From the NCBI RefSeq assembly GCF_900458815.1, contig NZ_UHDZ01000001.1, positions 1,240,001 to 1,304,000 on the forward strand: 64,000 bases of DNA, given 5' to 3'. Each line of letters begins with the position of its first letter. Position 1 is the first letter of the stretch. Shown in pieces: positions 60,058-64,000 of this stretch. This stretch comes from Staphylococcus saccharolyticus. Its GTDB lineage: Bacteria; Bacillota; Bacilli; Staphylococcales; Staphylococcaceae. The position numbers were made by a program, and so were the translations under genes. The notes under the pieces are model-generated. The model did not search any database. It was not told the origin of the DNA and was given only the letters and a program-made list of their open reading frames with translations.

Positions 60058-61017
60058 GTGGCAAAGTTAAACATTAATAATGAAATAAAAAAAGTAGAAA
60101 AACGTCTTGAAAAAGCAATTAAAAGTACTGATCAAACACTTGAAGACGCTTCCTTTCATTTGCTTTCTTCAGGGGGAAAAAGAGTGAGACCGGTGTTTGT
60201 TATCTTAAGTAGTCAATTCGGTACCAATAAAAACACTTCTGAAAATACTTATCGCGTCGCAGTTGCTTTAGAACTTATCCACATGGCAACCTTAGTGCAT
60301 GATGATGTTATTGATAAAAGTGACAAACGACGTGGACGCCTTACAATATCAAAAAAGTGGAATCAAAATACAGCCATTTTGACTGGTAATTTTCTATTAG
60401 CATTAGGTCTAGAACATTTATCTGAAATTAATGATCACCGAATACATACTACAATTTCTAAATCTATTGTAGATGTTTGTAGAGGGGAACTCTTTCAATT
60501 TCAAGACCAATTTAATAGTAAACAAAATATTATCAATTACCTACGACGTATTAATCGTAAAACAGCATTATTAATTCAATTATCTACACAAGTCGGTGCC
60601 ATCACATCCAATGCTTCAAATGAGGTTATTCGCAAATTAAAAATGATTGGCCATTATATCGGTATGAGTTTCCAAATTATAGATGATGTTTTAGATTTCA
60701 CTAGTTCTGAAAAGAAATTAGGCAAACCTGTAGGTAGTGATTTAATGAATGGGCATATTACTTTGCCAGTACTTCTTGAAATGAGAAAAGATACTAATTT
60801 CAAACAAAAAATCTCACAATTAAGCCCTAATAGTTCTATGCAAGCATTTGAAGAGTGTATACAAATTATTAGAAATTCACAAAGTATTGAACAATCTAAG
60901 GCAATAAGTGAGAAATATTTAAACAAAGCACTCACACTTATCAATGAATTAGAAGATAGTCCTAATAAAGAATTATTTAGAAAGTTAATTAAAAAAATGG
61001 GCAGTAGAAATAAATAA
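60058..61017 (+). CDS. hepT: Heptaprenyl diphosphate synthase component 2
   Basis: The catalytic subunit of heptaprenyl diphosphate synthase, 319 residues, with both aspartate-rich motifs (LVHDDVIDKSDKRRG and FQIIDDVLDFTSSEKKLGKP) and GGKRVRP. It starts at GTG 60058 (MAKLNINNEIKKVEKRLEKA), one base after the menG stop, with AAAGGTG upstream; the open frame extends further up inside menG but is not the start. It completes the hepS-menG-hepT operon. Confidence 0.95.
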   Translation: MAKLNINNEIKKVEKRLEKAIKSTDQTLEDASFHLLSSGGKRVRPVFVILSSQFGTNKNTSENTYRVAVALELIHMATLVHDDVIDKSDKRRGRLTISKKWNQNTAILTGNFLLALGLEHLSEINDHRIHTTISKSIVDVCRGELFQFQDQFNSKQNIINYLRRINRKTALLIQLSTQVGAITSNASNEVIRKLKMIGHYIGMSFQIIDDVLDFTSSEKKLGKPVGSDLMNGHITLPVLLEMRKDTNFKQKISQLSPNSSMQAFEECIQIIRNSQSIEQSKAISEKYLNKALTLINELEDSPNKELFRKLIKKMGSRNK

Positions 61018-61047
61018 CATGAATGCTAAGTGTTGAAAGCGCTTCAT

Positions 61048-61080
61048 TATCCTGTTACCATGATAAGTAACAGGATATTT
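61048..61080 (+). terminator. Terminator after hepT
   Basis: TATCCTGTTAC (61048-61058) pairs with GTAACAGGATA (61067-61077), an 11-bp perfect stem, followed by TTT. Confidence 0.7.
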
Positions 61081-61161
61081 AAATACCTTGTTAAATAGGT
61101 AACAGTACCTATACATAGCTATGGAAATTGAATGAAACATACTCATAGGGGGACACACATA

Positions 61162-61611
61162 GTGGAACGCACATTTTTAATGATTAAACCAGATGCTGTA
61201 CAAAGAAATCTTATTGGAGAAATTGTTACTCGAATTGAAAAGAAAGGTCTAAAACTTGTTGGTGGCAAACTCATGCAAGTACCTAAAGAATTAGCTGAAA
61301 AGCACTACAGTGAACATGAAGGTAAACCTTTCTATGATAAACTCATTTCGTTTATTACATCTGCGCCAGTGTTTGCCATGGTAGTTGAAGGAGAAAATGC
61401 AGTAGCAGTTTCTCGTCATATCATTGGATGTACTAATCCTTCTGAGGCTGCTCCAGGTACAATTAGAGGTGACCTAGGATTAACATTAGGTCTTAATATT
61501 ATTCACGGTTCTGATTCTGTTGAATCAGCACAACGAGAAGTTAAATTATGGTTTAATAGTAATGAAATTGCTGATTATTCAGCACCTAGAGAAGATTGGT
61601 TATACGAATAA
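61162..61611 (+). CDS. ndk: Nucleoside diphosphate kinase
   Basis: Ndk transfers the gamma phosphate between nucleoside triphosphates and diphosphates through a phosphohistidine. The 149-residue protein starts at GTG 61162 ([16 protein letters not shown]) with AGGGGG 9 bases upstream. The active site is His115 in [24 protein letters not shown] and GTIRGD are also conserved. One oddity: residue 111, usually Arg in [10 protein letters not shown], is Leu here (codon CTT at 61492-61494). The enzyme may be less active, or the change may be tolerated. Confidence 0.95.
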   Translation: MERTFLMIKPDAVQRNLIGEIVTRIEKKGLKLVGGKLMQVPKELAEKHYSEHEGKPFYDKLISFITSAPVFAMVVEGENAVAVSRHIIGCTNPSEAAPGTIRGDLGLTLGLNIIHGSDSVESAQREVKLWFNSNEIADYSAPREDWLYE

Positions 61612-61646
61612 TAAAAAAACTTTTAAAGAATTTCATTTTATCCTTT

Positions 61647-61684
61647 AAGAACTGACTTAATGACATGTTAAGCTAGTTCTTTTT
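61647..61684 (+). terminator. Terminator after ndk
   Basis: AAGAACT (61647-61653) pairs with AGTTCTT (61675-61681), with an inner CTTAA/TTAAG, then TTT. Confidence 0.75.
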
Positions 61685-61867
61685 AGTTATAGTATTTGAA
61701 TTTATCAATGATTTAAAAAGTTAAGTTTCTAACTTTAGTATTCGATTTAAATCATTTTTTAATATATCTTAGTTGAAGTTACATACTTATGTTGTGTGAT
61801 TGAATATGATAATATATTAAACATATTACAATTTAATGTATTAAAGAATAGAAAGGGGAGTGCGCTC

Positions 61868-63034
61868 ATGAGATACCTTACTTCTGGCGAATCACATGGA
61901 CCACAACTTACAGTCATCATAGAGGGTGTGCCAGCTAATTTAGAAATGAAATCTGAAGATATTAATAAGGAAATGTTTAAACGTCAAGGCGGTTACGGTC
62001 GAGGTAGACGAATGCAAATTGAAAAAGATGCTATCGAAATTGTTTCTGGTGTTAGAAACGGTTTTACTTTAGGAAGCCCAATTACAATGATTATCACAAA
62101 TGACGATTTTACACACTGGAAAAATATTATGGGCGTCGAACCCATTAGTAATGAAGAAAGAGATAATATGAAACGCACTATAACTAAACCTAGACCCGGA
62201 CATGCTGATCTTGTAGGTGGAATGAAATATAATCATCGCGATTTAAGAAATGTACTTGAACGATCTTCTGCACGAGAAACTGCTGCACGTGTAGCCGTCG
62301 GAGCAGTATCAAAGATTTTATTAGAACAACTCAATATTCATATGTATAGTCGTGTTGTAGAAATTAGTAGCGTTAAAGATAAAGATTTTTATGAAGTGGA
62401 GATCTTTAAGGAAAATACTGATAAAAATGACGTCCGGGTGATTAATGATGACATCGCACAACAAATGAGAGATAAAATAGATGAAGCTAAAAAAGAAGGT
62501 GACTCAATTGGTGGTGTAGTCCAAGTATTAGCGGAAAACATGCCTATAGGTGTGGGTAGTTATGTACATTATGATCGCAAATTAGACGGTCGCATTGCTC
62601 AAGGTGTAGTAAGTATCAATGCTTTTAAAGGAGTAAGCTTTGGAGAAGGATTTAAAGCTACAGAAAAACCAGGTAGTGAAATACAAGATGAAATTCAATA
62701 TGACCGTGAAAAAGGATATCATCGTAGCACAAATCACCTTGGTGGTTTTGAAGGCGGTATGAGTAATGGTATGCCAATCATAGTGAATGGTGTTATGAAA
62801 CCTATTCCTACACTGTATAAACCTTTAAATTCTGTTGATATTAATACGAAAGAAGATTTTAAAGCAACCATTGAACGCTCTGATAGCTGTGCGGTCCCTG
62901 CAGCAAGCATCGTTTGTGAACATGTAGTAGCTTTTGAACTAGCAAAAGCATTACTTGAAGAATTCCAATCTAACCATATCGATCAATTAAAAGAACAAAT
63001 AAAAGAACGTCGTCAACTTAACATTGAATTTTAA
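61868..63034 (+). CDS. aroC: Chorismate synthase
   Basis: AroC forms chorismate from EPSP using reduced FMN, the last step of the shikimate pathway. The 388-residue protein has [58 protein letters not shown] and [15 protein letters not shown] chose ATG 61868 ([10 protein letters not shown]) with AGGGGAG upstream; the frame is open further up but lacks a good start. aroB follows after 27 bases. Confidence 0.96.
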   Translation: MRYLTSGESHGPQLTVIIEGVPANLEMKSEDINKEMFKRQGGYGRGRRMQIEKDAIEIVSGVRNGFTLGSPITMIITNDDFTHWKNIMGVEPISNEERDNMKRTITKPRPGHADLVGGMKYNHRDLRNVLERSSARETAARVAVGAVSKILLEQLNIHMYSRVVEISSVKDKDFYEVEIFKENTDKNDVRVINDDIAQQMRDKIDEAKKEGDSIGGVVQVLAENMPIGVGSYVHYDRKLDGRIAQGVVSINAFKGVSFGEGFKATEKPGSEIQDEIQYDREKGYHRSTNHLGGFEGGMSNGMPIIVNGVMKPIPTLYKPLNSVDINTKEDFKATIERSDSCAVPAASIVCEHVVAFELAKALLEEFQSNHIDQLKEQIKERRQLNIEF

Positions 63035-63061
63035 AAACACCAGTATTTTAGAGGTGAAAAA

Positions 63062-64000
63062 ATGAAACTTAAAACAACTTATGCAACTGATAATTATCCT
63101 ATTATAGTAGAACGCCATGCTATAACTCATTTAGAAACATACGTAAAGGATTTTGATAAAACGTTTTTTATTATTGATACCCACGTATATGAGAAATTCA
63201 CTCAAAAGATAGATTTACTCTCACTCCAGCTTAACGCACAATCCATAATTATACCTTTCGGAGAAAATACAAAAACATTTAAACAATATCAGCAAACTAT
63301 CGAAGAATTGTTAAGTTACCAAATTACCAGAAATACTTGCATAGTAGCTATAGGTGGCGGTGCGACAGGTGATTTTGCTGGTTTCATTGCTACTACTTTA
63401 TTAAGAGGTGTTGGATTTATTCAAGTACCTACTACCATATTAGCTCATGATTCAAGTGTAGGTGGTAAAGTAGGCATTAACTCCGAGCATGGCAAAAACT
63501 TGATTGGTGCCTTTTATCGACCTAAAGCTGTTATTTATGATTTAGATTTTTTGGTAACGTTGCCATATAACGAAATTTTAAGTGGTTATGCAGAAGTCTA
63601 TAAGCATGCATTATTGAATGGAAAAGAAGCTACAGCACGAATTGAGAATAACTTTACTAATCAATCTGATTTAGAATCACTTAAAAACTTAGATTATTAC
63701 TTATTTGAAGGTATTAAAACAAAATTAAATATTGTAGTTGAAGATGAGAAAGAAAAAGGGACAAGAAAGTTTCTTAATTTAGGTCATACATTTGGACACG
63801 CTATAGAATATCAACATAAGATTCCACATGGTCATGCTGTAATGATTGGAATTTTATATCAGTTTATAGTTGCAAACAATATGTTTAATTGTAACTATGA
63901 TATTCAACACTTTATCGATTATATGAGTCATTTAAATTATCCTTTAAATACCATTACTAAACTTAATTTTGAAGATATCTATCAATATATGCTCTTAGAT
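63062..64000 (+). CDS. aroB: 3-Dehydroquinate synthase (partial; runs off the window)
   Basis: AroB cyclises DAHP to 3-dehydroquinate, using NAD and a divalent metal. 313 codons are open to the window end without a stop. The NAD loop [21 protein letters not shown], the [11 protein letters not shown] segment, and the metal ligands in [14 protein letters not shown] (Glu), [11 protein letters not shown] (His) and PHGHAVMIG (His) are all present. AGAGGTG precedes the ATG. The missing part is the last 40 or so residues. Confidence 0.95.
   Translation, partial: MKLKTTYATDNYPIIVERHAITHLETYVKDFDKTFFIIDTHVYEKFTQKIDLLSLQLNAQSIIIPFGENTKTFKQYQQTIEELLSYQITRNTCIVAIGGGATGDFAGFIATTLLRGVGFIQVPTTILAHDSSVGGKVGINSEHGKNLIGAFYRPKAVIYDLDFLVTLPYNEILSGYAEVYKHALLNGKEATARIENNFTNQSDLESLKNLDYYLFEGIKTKLNIVVEDEKEKGTRKFLNLGHTFGHAIEYQHKIPHGHAVMIGILYQFIVANNMFNCNYDIQHFIDYMSHLNYPLNTITKLNFEDIYQYMLLD

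Noticed and set aside
61031..61046. cre-like site TTGAAAGCGCTTCA between hepT and ndk
   Set aside because: It is one base short of the cre pattern when aligned on the central CG and sits at a terminator rather than a promoter.

Overview
The window is a stretch of a Staphylococcus chromosome. It is strongly AT-rich, and its gene order is the block known from S. aureus and S. epidermidis (gcv, efp, accBC, nusB, xseAB, ispA, argR, recN, branched-chain keto acid dehydrogenase, gnd, zwf, rnz, fur, xerD, scpAB, rluB, srrAB, ribU, fer, recQ, ebpS, ypdA, cmk, rpsA, der, gpsA, hup, hepS-menG-hepT, ndk, aroC-aroB). EbpS, SrrAB and the bacillithiol enzymes BrxB and YpdA are typical of the genus. The many broken metabolic genes suggest a coagulase-negative species of the epidermidis/capitis side that is losing genes. 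S. saccharolyticus would fit, but the species is an inference.

Layout. 1-5.7 kb: glycine cleavage (gcvT end, gcvPA, gcvPB), a rhodanese-like protein, octanoyltransferase LipM and two small envelope proteins. 5.8-7.5 kb: an M24 peptidase and efp. 7.6-11.7 kb: an argC-argJ-argB-argD cluster in which three of four genes carry reading-frame lesions. 11.9-19.5 kb: accB, accC, yqhY, nusB, xseA, xseB, ispA, argR, recN. 19.6-24.4 kb: the four-gene branched-chain 2-oxo acid dehydrogenase operon. 24.6-29.0 kb: bacilliredoxin, an aromatic-acid-exporter-like protein, a 31-residue Prli42-like membrane protein, an M20 peptidase and gnd. 29.2-38.1 kb: malA (broken), an AraC-type regulator, zwf, rnz, proC (broken), a short-chain dehydrogenase (broken) and an aldo/keto reductase (broken). 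38.2-45.5 kb: nudF, fur, xerD, ypuF (broken), scpA, scpB, rluB, srrA, srrB. 45.6-53.1 kb: FMN riboswitch and ribU, fer, ypbB, recQ, ebpS, ypdA, ansA (broken). 53.2-64.0 kb: cmk, rpsA, der, gpsA, hup, hepS, menG, hepT, ndk, aroC and the start of aroB.

The clearest theme is selective gene decay. Nine genes carry one or more frameshifts or nonsense codons: argC, argB, argD, malA, proC, an SDR gene, an AKR gene, ypuF and ansA. Almost all serve amino-acid or sugar metabolism, while every core housekeeping gene in the window is intact. The lesions are varied (C-to-T stops, homopolymer slips, deletions of about 4-14 bases at short repeats), which fits evolutionary decay better than one kind of sequencing error. 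The predicted outcome is loss of arginine synthesis from glutamate, loss of this pyrroline-5-carboxylate reductase and loss of this maltose hydrolase, while respiration control (SrrAB), menaquinone, shikimate and branched-chain fatty-acid precursor synthesis are kept.

I found no CRISPR array, rRNA, tRNA, transposase or phage gene, and no convincing new multi-gene system. The less ordinary items are the small Prli42-like gene, two copies of a structured intergenic repeat, an 18-bp perfect palindrome between divergent dead genes, and several leader or intergenic hairpins.
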